DNA of 10,295 nucleotides from Candidatus Woesearchaeota archaeon (GCA_030590605.1 JAUUYB010000028.1:1-10295); one strand, 5' to 3'; counted from the stretch's first letter, positions 1 to 6,275 are shown. The notes: a model not told the origin generated them from the sequence alone. Numbers and translations are program-made.

Positions 1-450
1 GCCCTGGTAAAATCGCCATCTCCTTGCTCTGGATCCTGGGATCTTCCCTGAAATAAGGATCTCTATCCCTAATGCTCCTGCCGCCATGACATCGCTCATG
101 ACCTTATGCCCAACACCTTTGAATCTCTGGGAGCCGAATCTTTCTAGTGATGAGGAAATCCTTTCAGCTACAATCTGTGCATCCAGGTCAGGTTGTTCGA
201 CTTCGCTTATCTCAATCTGAGGGTTCTCAAGATTGAATTTGGTCTTTAGATTTTCAGTAAGCTCTTTGATCGTCGCCCCTTTCCTGCCCACAATCATTCC
301 CGGTCTGGAACTATGGACTATGATCTTCTCTCCTAAAGGCGTCCGTTTTAGTTTGGTGTGGCTGTGACCAGCGTTTTTAACCTTTTCAGTTACGAACTCC
401 TGTATCTGGAACTCTTTGATTTTTTCGACTACGAATTTTTTCTCAATCAT
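1..450 (-). CDS. rps3: Small-subunit ribosomal protein uS3 (N-terminal 150 residues, cut by window edge)
   Basis: This is the N-terminal part of archaeal uS3, which sits in the head of the 30S subunit at the mRNA entry channel. I translated it by hand from the ATG whose complement is at 448-450. The frame stays open for 150 codons to base 1, so the C-terminal part lies outside the window. The protein opens MIEKKFVVEKIKEF, as archaeal uS3 does. It has the type II KH-domain loop GRKG at residues 55-58, followed by ATIKEL. The visible part ends in RARRWRFYQG, close to the archaeal RARxWRFYQG motif. The start overlaps the uL22 stop as ATGA, which fits translational coupling within the operon. Identification is secure; only the 3' end is missing. 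Confidence 0.95.
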   Translation of the reverse strand, partial: MIEKKFVVEKIKEFQIQEFVTEKVKNAGHSHTKLKRTPLGEKIIVHSSRPGMIVGRKGATIKELTENLKTKFNLENPQIEISEVEQPDLDAQIVAERISSSLERFGSQRFKGVGHKVMSDVMAAGALGIEILISGKIPGSRARRWRFYQG

Positions 451-1310
451 TTTTGGGATTCTGGTTTTTTATCTTGTGAATCTGATGTATTGGCTTCTTC
501 TTTTTCAACTTTTATTGGTTGTGCCTCAACTGGTTTTTTTGTCTCTTCTTTTTGGACAACTTTTGGGGTTTCAGCCGGTTGCTCTACTTTTTTCATTGGT
601 GATGGTTCCGGAGTTACTGTTTTTGGTATCTTTTCTTTCACTGTTTCCTTAGGCGTGTCAGCTGGTTGTTCTATTTTCTCTTCCTTTTTCACTGGAGCTA
701 CCTTTTCTACTGTTGGTTTGACTTCTGGTTGAGCGGTAGGTTTGTCAGCAGGTTTTTTCTCTTCTTTCACTACTGGTTTGACTTCTGGAGTCTTTACTGC
801 TTCAGTGATAGGTTTGATCTCTTCTTTCTGTACGGCTTTTTCCGTTGGTTTCTCAGCGGCCTTTGGAGCTGATCTCTTTCCGCTCTCTTTCAATACGATC
901 TTGACATGTGTCCTTTTCGCTTTTCTTCTCCTCTGCCTTCCGTATTTCCACTGCTGTGCAGCCCGGTCAGCTGAGATATGGAGTATGAATAAGTCAGCCG
1001 GGTTCAATCCTTTGTCTACAGCATTTGATTCAGCTGATTTGATGAGACCAAGGAATTCTTGGGATGCCTTTACCGGATACCTTCCAGGTCCGATCCCCGG
1101 TTTGTGCCCTACGTCCTTATTGAATCTCTTATAAGGGACAGCCTCTTTCATTGCGATGACCCTCTCGAGCATGGCTTTGGCCTTCTCGACTGATTTTCCA
1201 CGGATCCAGCTAGCTAGCTCTATAGAGACCTTGGACGAGATCCCGAGGTTAACGCCTGCAACGTACGCCATGTTCTCCTTATCAATCTTGATTGGATAGT
1301 TCTGTTTCAT
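447..1310 (-). CDS. rpl22: Large-subunit ribosomal protein uL22 with a long low-complexity C-terminal tail
   Basis: uL22 binds 23S rRNA and lines the nascent-peptide exit tunnel. Residues 1 to about 144 are the normal archaeal core: a KAKAMLERV helix, the GHKPGIGPGRYPVKAS segment at 68-83, and the beta-hairpin region with HISADRAAQQWKYGRQRRRKAKRTH at about 111-135 (described here in two halves of the same motif). Archaeal uL22 is usually about 150-160 residues, so 287 is unusually long. Residues 145-287 are low-complexity and rich in Lys, Glu, Pro, Val and Thr. They contain loose internal repeats: PEVKP at 175-179 and 195-199, EQPADTPK at 214-221 and EQPAETPK at 243-250. No fold is apparent in this tail. 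The gene begins 2 bases after the uS19 stop and overlaps uS3 by the ATGA junction. I see no strong Shine-Dalgarno motif. The core assignment is secure and the role of the tail is unknown. Confidence 0.95.
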   Translation of the reverse strand: MKQNYPIKIDKENMAYVAGVNLGISSKVSIELASWIRGKSVEKAKAMLERVIAMKEAVPYKRFNKDVGHKPGIGPGRYPVKASQEFLGLIKSAESNAVDKGLNPADLFILHISADRAAQQWKYGRQRRRKAKRTHVKIVLKESGKRSAPKAAEKPTEKAVQKEEIKPITEAVKTPEVKPVVKEEKKPADKPTAQPEVKPTVEKVAPVKKEEKIEQPADTPKETVKEKIPKTVTPEPSPMKKVEQPAETPKVVQKEETKKPVEAQPIKVEKEEANTSDSQDKKPESQK

Positions 1311-1312
1311 AT

Positions 1313-1696
1313 TTATTTCACGGATACTGATTGACTTGATCTAGATGCGCCTACTCCTGGTGCGCTATGCTGAAGCTTCTTTCTGGTCAGAGAGAACTCT
1401 CCTAGTGAGTGTCCTATCATCTCAGGTATGATCGCAACAGGTTCGAATGATTTTCCATTATGGACCTTTATGGTCATCCCTATCATCTCAGGAAGGATGA
1501 GCATATCCCTACAATGGGTCTCGACATCCTTTTTTCCGAACCTGATCTTCCGGAGGAGTTTCTTCTGCTCTTCTGTGAATCCTCTCTTGATCTTCCTTCG
1601 AATCTTCGCGGTCGAAATCTGTGCGAAATCATCGATGCTCAATTCCTTCAGCTCGTCGACACGTTTCCCGTAATAGGTAAATTCTTTCTTTGCCAT
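1313..1696 (-). CDS. rps19: Small-subunit ribosomal protein uS19
   Basis: uS19 is a 30S head protein that contacts the A-site finger and the anticodon region together with uS13. At 127 residues it is near the usual archaeal/eukaryotic length (about 130-150). The N-terminal part (FTYYGKRVDELKEL, about residues 6-19) is the archaeal/eukaryotic type. The conserved middle motif PEMIGMTIKVHNGK is at about 69-82, and the second PEMIGHSLGEFSLTRK at about 91-106. The C-terminal HSAPGVGASRSS matches the archaeal H-(G/S)-APGVGA(T/S)RSS signature. It lies between uL2 (1-base gap) and uL22 (2-base gap), the canonical S10-operon position. Nothing about it is odd. Confidence 0.96.
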   Translation of the reverse strand: MAKKEFTYYGKRVDELKELSIDDFAQISTAKIRRKIKRGFTEEQKKLLRKIRFGKKDVETHCRDMLILPEMIGMTIKVHNGKSFEPVAIIPEMIGHSLGEFSLTRKKLQHSAPGVGASRSSQSVSVK

Positions 1697-1697
1697 T

Positions 1698-2414
1698 TTA
1701 TTTCTTCTTCCGTCCTGTCCGCCTTGCCCTGATCATTCCTACTTTCCTTCCCGGAGGAGCGTTTGTAGGGGCAGGTTTGGCTTTTGATTTACGTGATGAT
1801 CGTTTGTTTCCGAAAGGATGGTCTACAGCGTTCATAGCTGAACCGGAGACAATCGGATATAGTTTGTTCTTCGCCCTCATTGCGTGGAATTTTTTCCCTG
1901 CCTTTAGGAATGGCTTGTCGGTCCTTCCACCCCCTGCGACGACCCCGATAGTGGCCCGGCAATCTGGCTGGAACTCCTTTTTCTTCTTGGATGGGAGGAC
2001 AATAACTATCTTCCCTCCTGATTTTGTGACAACCCTTGCAAATGTACCTGATGCCCGGCAGAACTTTCCGCCGTCTCCTGGGCTTGATTCAATATTATAT
2101 ACAAGCGTCCCTTCAGGGATGTCTTGAAGCTTGAAAGTGTGTCCATGATCGAATGATTCTGTGCCTCCTGTGGTGACGGATTCTCCTACCCTGATCCCTT
2201 CAGGAGCGATAAGCAGGCAGATCTCCTTGTCTTCATACTCGACGACAGCGAGTGGAGCGGAATGACCCCTACATGTGATGATGTCTAAGACTTTTCCATT
2301 CATGCACTCTTGAGAGAAGCTCTTATGTTTTGCTCTTCCTCTGTACTTGAAACTTGGCGCTTCATAATTCGAACCGCCTTTTCCTCGTGCCTGTTGGATA
2401 AGTGTCTTTCCCAT
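1698..2414 (-). CDS. rpl2: Large-subunit ribosomal protein uL2
   Basis: uL2 is a core 50S protein near the peptidyl-transferase centre and subunit bridge B7b. The 238 residues match the archaeal length. The N-terminus has the archaeal/eukaryotic form with SFKYRGRAKH. An OB-like domain is followed by the SH3-like part with GTFARVV and SGGKIVIVLPS. The C-terminal signature is SGSAMNAVDHPFG at about 192-204. DHPFG rather than the bacterial DHPHG is, from memory, common in archaea, and the His of DHP is kept. The usual glycine run after HPFG is replaced by NKRSSRKSK here, a mild divergence. The basic tail ends RRTGRKKK. The start ATG directly abuts the uL23 stop (TAAATG). Confidence 0.96.
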   Translation of the reverse strand: MGKTLIQQARGKGGSNYEAPSFKYRGRAKHKSFSQECMNGKVLDIITCRGHSAPLAVVEYEDKEICLLIAPEGIRVGESVTTGGTESFDHGHTFKLQDIPEGTLVYNIESSPGDGGKFCRASGTFARVVTKSGGKIVIVLPSKKKKEFQPDCRATIGVVAGGGRTDKPFLKAGKKFHAMRAKNKLYPIVSGSAMNAVDHPFGNKRSSRKSKAKPAPTNAPPGRKVGMIRARRTGRKKK

Positions 2415-2678
2415 TTACATCAATCCTAGATTAGTCGCAACATCGATTGCAGGTGTCTCATCGCTGAACTTGATATATGCTTTCTTTTTACCATCAGCTC
2501 CGATAAGGGTGTTGACCTTATCGATCTTCACCTTGAACCGTCTTTCAATCTCTTCTTTGATTTCCTGTTTGACCGCGCTTCGCTCAACAATGAAGATGAG
2601 CTTGTTCTCAGACTCCATCAATCGAAGAGATTTCTCTGTCGAAAGAGGGTATTTGATTACGGTTTTTTTGATTTCCAT
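2415..2678 (-). CDS. rpl23: Large-subunit ribosomal protein uL23
   Basis: uL23 sits at the tunnel exit and is the docking site for SRP and other nascent-chain factors. I chose the internal ATG at 2676-2678, giving 87 residues starting MEIKKTVIKYPLSTEKS, because this is where archaeal uL23 normally begins. The longer frame would add 15 unrelated residues (starting MAQSRSWKKKN) that overlap the end of uL4. Family features are the PLSTEKS motif near the N-terminus, KLIFIVERSA, EIKEEIERRFKVKIDKVNT, and the Lys-rich loop GADGKKKAYIKF before the C-terminus. With this start, uL4 ends 1 base upstream, consistent with the tight spacing elsewhere in the operon. Confidence 0.93.
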   Translation of the reverse strand: MEIKKTVIKYPLSTEKSLRLMESENKLIFIVERSAVKQEIKEEIERRFKVKIDKVNTLIGADGKKKAYIKFSDETPAIDVATNLGLM

Positions 2679-2679
2679 C

Positions 2680-3486
2680 TTACATGAACAGTTTTTCTTT
2701 TTCCATGATCTCGACTGCGCCATTCGTGAAGAGCGTCAATCTTCCTGGATCAGATCCAGGTGCGAGGTACTTGGCATTTAGTCTTTTTATCGTAATCACA
2801 TCCACACCAGGGACGTTTCTTCCTGCAATGGATAATTCGCATGATTTTGAGACTACAACAAGGACTCCGGTCTTTGATTTATATCTCCTGTTCCTCATCT
2901 TACCCTTACCTGCTCTGATCTTCCTACCGCTTGTCCTGTCTAGTTCTTCAGTGAGTCCTACTTTGGTCAGTGCATCGATCACATCCTTTGTCCTTTTCAT
3001 GGACTCGAAAGAGTCATTGATGATGAAAGGATAATCTTTAGGTGGGAAATGGCCTCTCTTCTCAACCATTTTCCTATCAATGCTAGCATGGAGCGCTGAT
3101 CTGATAGCTTTCTTCCTCTCTTTTGCATTGATTTTCTGATTGTAAATCTTTTCTGCCTTAGGTGGGTGGGCCCGTCTTCCGCTGACTGTTCCCGGTGCTT
3201 CTGCGCCTACCCAGTTCATCCTGGTCCCTCTCCTAGAAAGGACCTTCCTCGGAACCCTTGAGATACCATGTCCATATGAGCCTCTATACTTCCTTCTTCG
3301 TCTAGAAACATCTGCGGATGCTCTGAGACCGGCTCTTGGATCCGCGCCGTACCTCTGCCTTTGGTTGCATTCAATCGCATGGACCGCCCGTTTCACGATA
3401 TCGAGCCTGATATCTTCTTCGAACTGAACCGGTAGCTTCTGCTTTCCGATTTCTTTCCCTGATGCGTCTTTTATCGTTAGTTCCAT
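2680..3486 (-). CDS. rpl4: Large-subunit ribosomal protein uL4
   Basis: uL4 binds 23S rRNA and, with uL22, forms the constriction of the exit tunnel. The start is set at the ATG at 3484-3486, giving 268 residues beginning MELTIKDASGKEIG. The open frame extends 12 residues further upstream into uL3, but that extension does not resemble the family. The long tunnel loop is recognisable: RYGADPRAGLRASADVS followed by RRRRKYRGSYGHG, then TRMNWVGAEAPGTVSGRRAHPP. The C-terminal globular half includes KTGVLVVVSK and the end region with APGSDPGRLTLFT. Length is close to that of archaeal homologues (about 250-270). It begins 1 base after the uL3 stop. In Escherichia coli the homologue also represses its own operon; no such site can be claimed here. 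Confidence 0.95.
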   Translation of the reverse strand: MELTIKDASGKEIGKQKLPVQFEEDIRLDIVKRAVHAIECNQRQRYGADPRAGLRASADVSRRRRKYRGSYGHGISRVPRKVLSRRGTRMNWVGAEAPGTVSGRRAHPPKAEKIYNQKINAKERKKAIRSALHASIDRKMVEKRGHFPPKDYPFIINDSFESMKRTKDVIDALTKVGLTEELDRTSGRKIRAGKGKMRNRRYKSKTGVLVVVSKSCELSIAGRNVPGVDVITIKRLNAKYLAPGSDPGRLTLFTNGAVEIMEKEKLFM

Positions 3487-3487
3487 C

Positions 3488-4468
3488 TTATCTCTGTTTT
3501 GAGTCTGTGCTGATATATCCAATATCTGGGGCTTCTCCAGGTATCTTCGTGCTCGGTCTCATGGGTCGGCTGAAGATGATGAGCCTTTTTGTCGCTCCTG
3601 CAACAGATCCTTTAACTAATATGAATGTGCTCTTGATTTCTCCGTAATGTATGAATCCCCCTTTTGGATTTACTTCTTTTGGAGTGTCTCCGATTTTCAG
3701 AAGCCATTTATTATATTCAGTCCGCATGTGGTAACCCATCTGGCCTGCAGCTGGAACCCTGTACATGACATGTCCTTGGGCTTTCCATCCACCAAGACTT
3801 CCTGCTCCACGTTTGGTCTTCTCTGCTTTGTGCTGCCTTATCTTGATACCGAATCTCTTGACTGCGCCCTGGAACCCTTTTCCTTTGGTCACTGAATGTA
3901 TATCTAATTGGTCTCCTGGTTTGAATAGGGTGTCAACCTTTATCTCTTTCCCCAGGTTATCATTGATGAATGTAATCTGTTCTGCTTTTTTCCCTCCGAG
4001 ACCTACCTCGAAGATTTCAGGTTTCTTCTTCCCAATCCCTGCAAGTGAAGGTTGGGTATGTACGATAATCCTTGCCTCATCAAAGTCTTCATCTTCCAGA
4101 ATATTTCCAGATTCTTTCTTCGGAACACAGATCTTTCTTGAGAGGTTCTTGTCAAGGCCTTTAGCCTGGACTTCTTTAATGATATTAAGTTCGTGGTCGA
4201 CTTTCTTATACAGTCTTGCACCGAGAACTTTTATTGGAGGGCATTCGATAATAGTAACTGGAACACTTATCTCCATATCTTTAGTAGTAGACTCCTTCCT
4301 GTTGTCAGTCATAAGAACATGAGTCATTCCGACTTTGTATCCAGCGAACCCTAGAGCTTGCGCTTCTTTGGACTTTGGCCAGGCTCTGACCTTTGCATAA
4401 GGTCGTGCTGCCCTTTTTCTGGGCCAATACTGCATGGATCCGCTTCGCGGAAATCGTTTATTTGGCAT
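3488..4468 (-). CDS. rpl3: Large-subunit ribosomal protein uL3, first gene of the S10-type cluster
   Basis: uL3 is an early 50S assembly protein whose central extension reaches the peptidyl-transferase centre. The 326 residues match the archaeal/eukaryotic type (about 330-350), not the shorter bacterial form. The N-terminus MPNKRFPRSGSMQYWPRKRA corresponds to the archaeal MPxxxxPRxGSLxxxPRKRA pattern. GFAGYKVGMTHV is at about 40-51. The conserved core KGKGFQGAVKRFGIK is at about 191-205. The loop KRGAGSLGGWKAQG, then RVPAAGQMGYHMRTEYN, marks the domain that enters the rRNA core. The C-terminus GSVAGATKRLI precedes a final Arg/Pro segment. It is the operon's first gene, preceded by a candidate TATA box about 150 bases upstream and a leader with two hairpins. 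Confidence 0.96.
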   Translation of the reverse strand: MPNKRFPRSGSMQYWPRKRAARPYAKVRAWPKSKEAQALGFAGYKVGMTHVLMTDNRKESTTKDMEISVPVTIIECPPIKVLGARLYKKVDHELNIIKEVQAKGLDKNLSRKICVPKKESGNILEDEDFDEARIIVHTQPSLAGIGKKKPEIFEVGLGGKKAEQITFINDNLGKEIKVDTLFKPGDQLDIHSVTKGKGFQGAVKRFGIKIRQHKAEKTKRGAGSLGGWKAQGHVMYRVPAAGQMGYHMRTEYNKWLLKIGDTPKEVNPKGGFIHYGEIKSTFILVKGSVAGATKRLIIFSRPMRPSTKIPGEAPDIGYISTDSKQR

Positions 4469-4539
4469 AGTAAATTCTCTTTATACCTGTCAATGCGCGT
4501 AAACTGCCTTTTGGTGAAGCACTTTTTAGAAATAACGTA

Positions 4540-4593
4540 CTGAAAAGCGCTTCTTTTCAGGCTGGTGTACAGAGATGTATACCCTAGGTACAC
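4540..4593 (-). promoter_or_regulatory. Two hairpins in the untranslated leader of the uL3 operon
   Basis: Two inverted repeats lie between the likely promoter and the uL3 start. One is an 8-bp perfect stem with a 5-base loop at 4540-4560 (CTGAAAAG on one arm). The other is a 6-bp stem (GTGTAC pairing with GTACAC) at 4565-4570 and 4588-4593. If transcription starts about 25 bases after the TATA box near 4621-4631, the leader is about 130 bases and both hairpins are transcribed. Ribosomal protein operons are often autoregulated through leader structures, so a regulatory role is plausible. No known protein-binding site was recognised. Confidence 0.35.
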
Positions 4594-4620
4594 ATTTCGA
4601 TAAACACGTGATTCTCAATT

Positions 4621-4631
4621 CATTTATAAAG
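4621..4631 (-). promoter_or_regulatory. Candidate TATA box of the ribosomal protein operon
   Basis: On the minus strand this reads CTTTATAAATG, a good match to the archaeal TATA box. It lies about 150 bases before the uL3 start codon. A second TATA-like stretch, GGGTATACATC at about 4572-4584, could give a shorter leader. The motif GGTATAAAG at about 4480-4488 is too close to the ATG to serve uL3. No transcription data are available to decide between them. Confidence 0.45.
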
Positions 4632-4709
4632 TTTTTCTTTTTTGGGTAGTGACTCTGACGAGAGAATGGTTTTAATCTTGGGTGCTTAGATAGTCTTTTA
4701 TTGATGGTT

Positions 4710-5030
4710 TGTCCTGATAATATGATTAAAATGTGCCTAAAAGGGTATTCGTCTGTACATTTCCATAAGATTTAAACTGGTGCTCTGAATAAAATGACCT
4801 CATTTTAGGCACGTTGAAACCGATTGATTTGTGTTCTGTCCTGAGTATATGATTCAAATGTGCCTAAAATGATTTTCGGCTGTACATTTTCTTGGGTTAT
4901 TAAAATTGGGGGTTTATGGAAATGCTTCCCATTTTGGGCACTTTGAACTTGTCTGAGTTTCATTATGTCTTGATATAATGATTCAAATGTGCCTAAAATG
5001 GTCTACGTCTGTACATTTCCATAAACCCCC
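4710..5030. repeat. Array of three ~59-bp direct repeats alternating with inverted core copies
   Basis: Three ungapped copies start at 4710, 4837 and 4966 (periods 127 and 129). Each begins TGTC(C/T)TGA, carries an AT-rich TATA-like run, then ATGTGCCTAAAA, and ends near CTGTACATTT. Copies 1 and 2 agree at 48 of 59 positions by my count. The core GTGCCTAAAATG also appears inverted between copies, at 4801-4812 and, with one change, at 4930-4941. The order is therefore forward, reverse, forward, reverse, forward with alternating spacings of about 69 and 59 bases. A very degraded further inverted copy may lie near 4674-4688. The array ends in an arrangement of 17 perfect base pairs, 4908-4924 with 5014-5030, around a second ~18-bp imperfect stem. 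There is no convincing ORF. It is not CRISPR: repeats are imperfect, inverted copies occur and spacers are not uniform. Function is unknown. Confidence 0.85.
4908..5030. other. 123-base imperfect palindrome with two stacked stems
   Basis: The outer stem pairs 4908-4924 with 5014-5030 over 17 perfect bases (GGGGGTTTATGGAAATG and its complement). After an asymmetric internal loop, an inner stem pairs 4930-4947 with 4982-5000, with one bulged base and one G-U type change. The remaining loop is about 34 bases. It could be a hairpin RNA, a MITE-like remnant or a protein-binding site. The sequences flanking it do not form an obvious target-site duplication. Confidence 0.7.
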
Positions 5031-5045
5031 CAGAAAAAAGAAATC

Positions 5046-5054
5046 TTTTTATAC
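5046..5054 (+). promoter_or_regulatory. Candidate TATA box for the small membrane protein gene
   Basis: TTTTTATAC lies about 45 bases before the ATG at 5095. A start site about 25 bases downstream would leave a short leader that keeps the GAGGTGG ribosome-binding site. A stronger-looking TATA run (ATATATAAAA, 5061-5070) is close enough to the ATG that it would remove the ribosome-binding site. It is therefore less likely to be the one used. Confidence 0.4.
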
Positions 5055-5094
5055 CAGCCAATATATAAAATATCCATTAAAGAGGTGGTATTAA

Positions 5095-5307
5095 ATGGTT
5101 ATGGAAGTTATACACGTCACTCTTGCAATCGTCGCTGGCACACTCCTTGCAATCGTGTTTGCACTCCGAATACTCGTGATCATGGAGCGTAGAGTCGCAC
5201 GCATGGAGCTGCACATAGAACGACTTGCGACGAGTATCCTACAAGAAGAGAAGCTTATCGAGAAAAGGGTAGGAATCAAGAAGAAAGTAACAAAGAAAAA
5301 GAAATAA
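5095..5307 (+). CDS. Small single-pass membrane protein of unknown function
   Basis: I do not recognise a family for this 70-residue protein. Residues about 5-29 are strongly hydrophobic (IHVTLAIVAGTLLAIVFAL and onward) and look like one transmembrane helix. Residues 31-60 are charged and heptad-like (MERRVARMELHIERLATSIL, then QEEKLIEKR), consistent with a short coiled coil. The C-terminus is very basic, ending in KKKVTKKKK. The positive-inside tendency suggests a cytoplasmic C-terminus that could contact nucleic acid or acidic membrane lipid. A good ribosome-binding site, GAGGTGG at 5082-5088, lies 6 bases before the ATG, which supports real translation. Oligo-T runs follow the stop. It is the first plus-strand gene after the repeat array and may be co-transcribed with the isomerase gene 40 bases downstream. 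Confidence 0.75.
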   Translation: MVMEVIHVTLAIVAGTLLAIVFALRILVIMERRVARMELHIERLATSILQEEKLIEKRVGIKKKVTKKKK

Positions 5308-5336
5308 TTTTTTTATTTCATTTTTTCTCATTTTTT
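5308..5336 (+). terminator. Oligo-T tracts after the small membrane protein gene
   Basis: Runs of 7, 6 and 6 T residues occur at 5308-5314, 5321-5326 and 5331-5336, directly after the stop codon. Archaeal RNA polymerase terminates at such U-rich tracts without needing a hairpin. They end just before the GAGGTG ribosome-binding site of the next gene, so termination may be partial and the two genes may still be linked. Confidence 0.5.
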
Positions 5337-5342
5337 GAGGTG
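5337..5342 (+). promoter_or_regulatory. Ribosome-binding site that fixes a TTG start
   Basis: GAGGTG, complementary to the archaeal 16S rRNA 3' end, lies 5 bases before a TTG codon at 5348-5350. There is no suitable ATG in frame nearby upstream, so this motif supports the TTG as the start of the isomerase gene. Confidence 0.7.
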
Positions 5343-5347
5343 TACCT

Positions 5348-6259
5348 TTGGCTGATGTATCACAAGTAATCCGGGATATCAAGAGCTTACGTATACAAGG
5401 TGCGCAGGCAGTCGCTAATGAAGCAGTGAAAGCGATCAAGCAGACAGTGACTGCAACACGCGCGAAAACACCCAATACGCTTCTCCTAGAGCTTTCCAAG
5501 ACCAGGAATCTCCTTATCAAAGCCCGTTCTACTGAACCCTGCCTCAGAAATGCGCTTCTCTATGTGTTCAAAGACCTTCCACACGATGATCTGCGTGTAT
5601 TTAAGAGAGAGATACTTCTTAATATTCAAGAAGCGCAGAAACATATCCGAGATGTCAATAGAAGAATCTCAGATATAGGCAGTATGAAGATCAAGAACGG
5701 CATGATAGTCTTCACGCATTGCCATAGCTCGACTGTAGTAAATATACTTAAGGAAGCGAAAAAGCAAGGGAAGAGGTTCTCTGTACACAATACCGAGACA
5801 AGACCAAGATTTCAAGGGCGGATAACAGCACTTGAACTCTCCCGTGCAGGAATACCCGTTACACACTTTGTAGATTCTGCAGCCAGGTTAGCGCTCAAAA
5901 AAGCAGATATCATGCTGATAGGTGCTGATGCGATCACCGCAGAAGGGAAAGTCATAAACAAGATCGGGAGCGAGCTTTTTGCAGAGGTTGCGGGGCGTTA
6001 TGATATCCCAGTCTATTCATGCACTGATTCATGGAAATTCGATCCTGAGACAATCTTCGGATTTGAAGAACCTATCGAATCCCGTGGGCGAAAAGAGGTA
6101 TGGGACAAGGCACCTAAGGAAATAACCATAGATAACCATGCGTTTGAGATCATCAGCAGCGAGTCAGTAGATGGTGTCATCACAGAACTTGGAGTATTCA
6201 AGCCAGAAGTCCTTGTCGAGGAGATTGAGGATGAATATCCCTGGATGTTCAAACATTAA
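5348..6259 (+). CDS. e2b2: aIF2B-like protein, probable ribose-1,5-bisphosphate isomerase
   Basis: This belongs to the eIF-2B alpha/beta/delta-like family and most resembles archaeal ribose-1,5-bisphosphate isomerase. That enzyme converts ribose 1,5-bisphosphate to ribulose 1,5-bisphosphate in AMP salvage, between AMP phosphorylase and type III RuBisCO. The 303 residues form an alpha-helical N-terminal domain (about 1-110) and a Rossmann-like C-terminal domain. Key motifs are FTHCHSSTV with Cys125, NTETRPRFQG at 148-157, and GADAITAEGKVINKIGS with Asp194. In the Thermococcus kodakarensis enzyme the catalytic pair is, as I recall, Cys133 and Asp202. The same spacing of 69 here supports the enzyme over a regulatory paralogue such as a true aIF2B or methylthioribose-1-phosphate isomerase. 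Start is TTG with a good ribosome-binding site. No partner enzymes of the pathway are in this window. Confidence 0.85.
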   Translation: MADVSQVIRDIKSLRIQGAQAVANEAVKAIKQTVTATRAKTPNTLLLELSKTRNLLIKARSTEPCLRNALLYVFKDLPHDDLRVFKREILLNIQEAQKHIRDVNRRISDIGSMKIKNGMIVFTHCHSSTVVNILKEAKKQGKRFSVHNTETRPRFQGRITALELSRAGIPVTHFVDSAARLALKKADIMLIGADAITAEGKVINKIGSELFAEVAGRYDIPVYSCTDSWKFDPETIFGFEEPIESRGRKEVWDKAPKEITIDNHAFEIISSESVDGVITELGVFKPEVLVEEIEDEYPWMFKH

Positions 6260-6275
6260 AATATTGAGGAAAGTA

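Noticed and set aside
358..1134. Plus-strand Phe/Ser-rich open frames opposite uL22
   Set aside because: These are antisense shadows of the Lys/Glu/Pro-rich tail and core of uL22. They have no ribosome-binding site or family features.
2679..2723. 15-residue N-terminal extension of uL23
   Set aside because: It overlaps the uL4 end and is not family-like. The ATG at 2676-2678 gives the standard archaeal N-terminus.
4351..4593. Minus-strand 80-residue frame overlapping the uL3 start
   Set aside because: It is out of frame with uL3, covers the leader hairpins, has no recognisable features and would overlap the uL3 N-terminus by over 100 bases.
4710..5030. CRISPR array
   Set aside because: Only three copies, about 80 % identical, with inverted core copies between them and related rather than unique intervening sequence. 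No cas genes are present.
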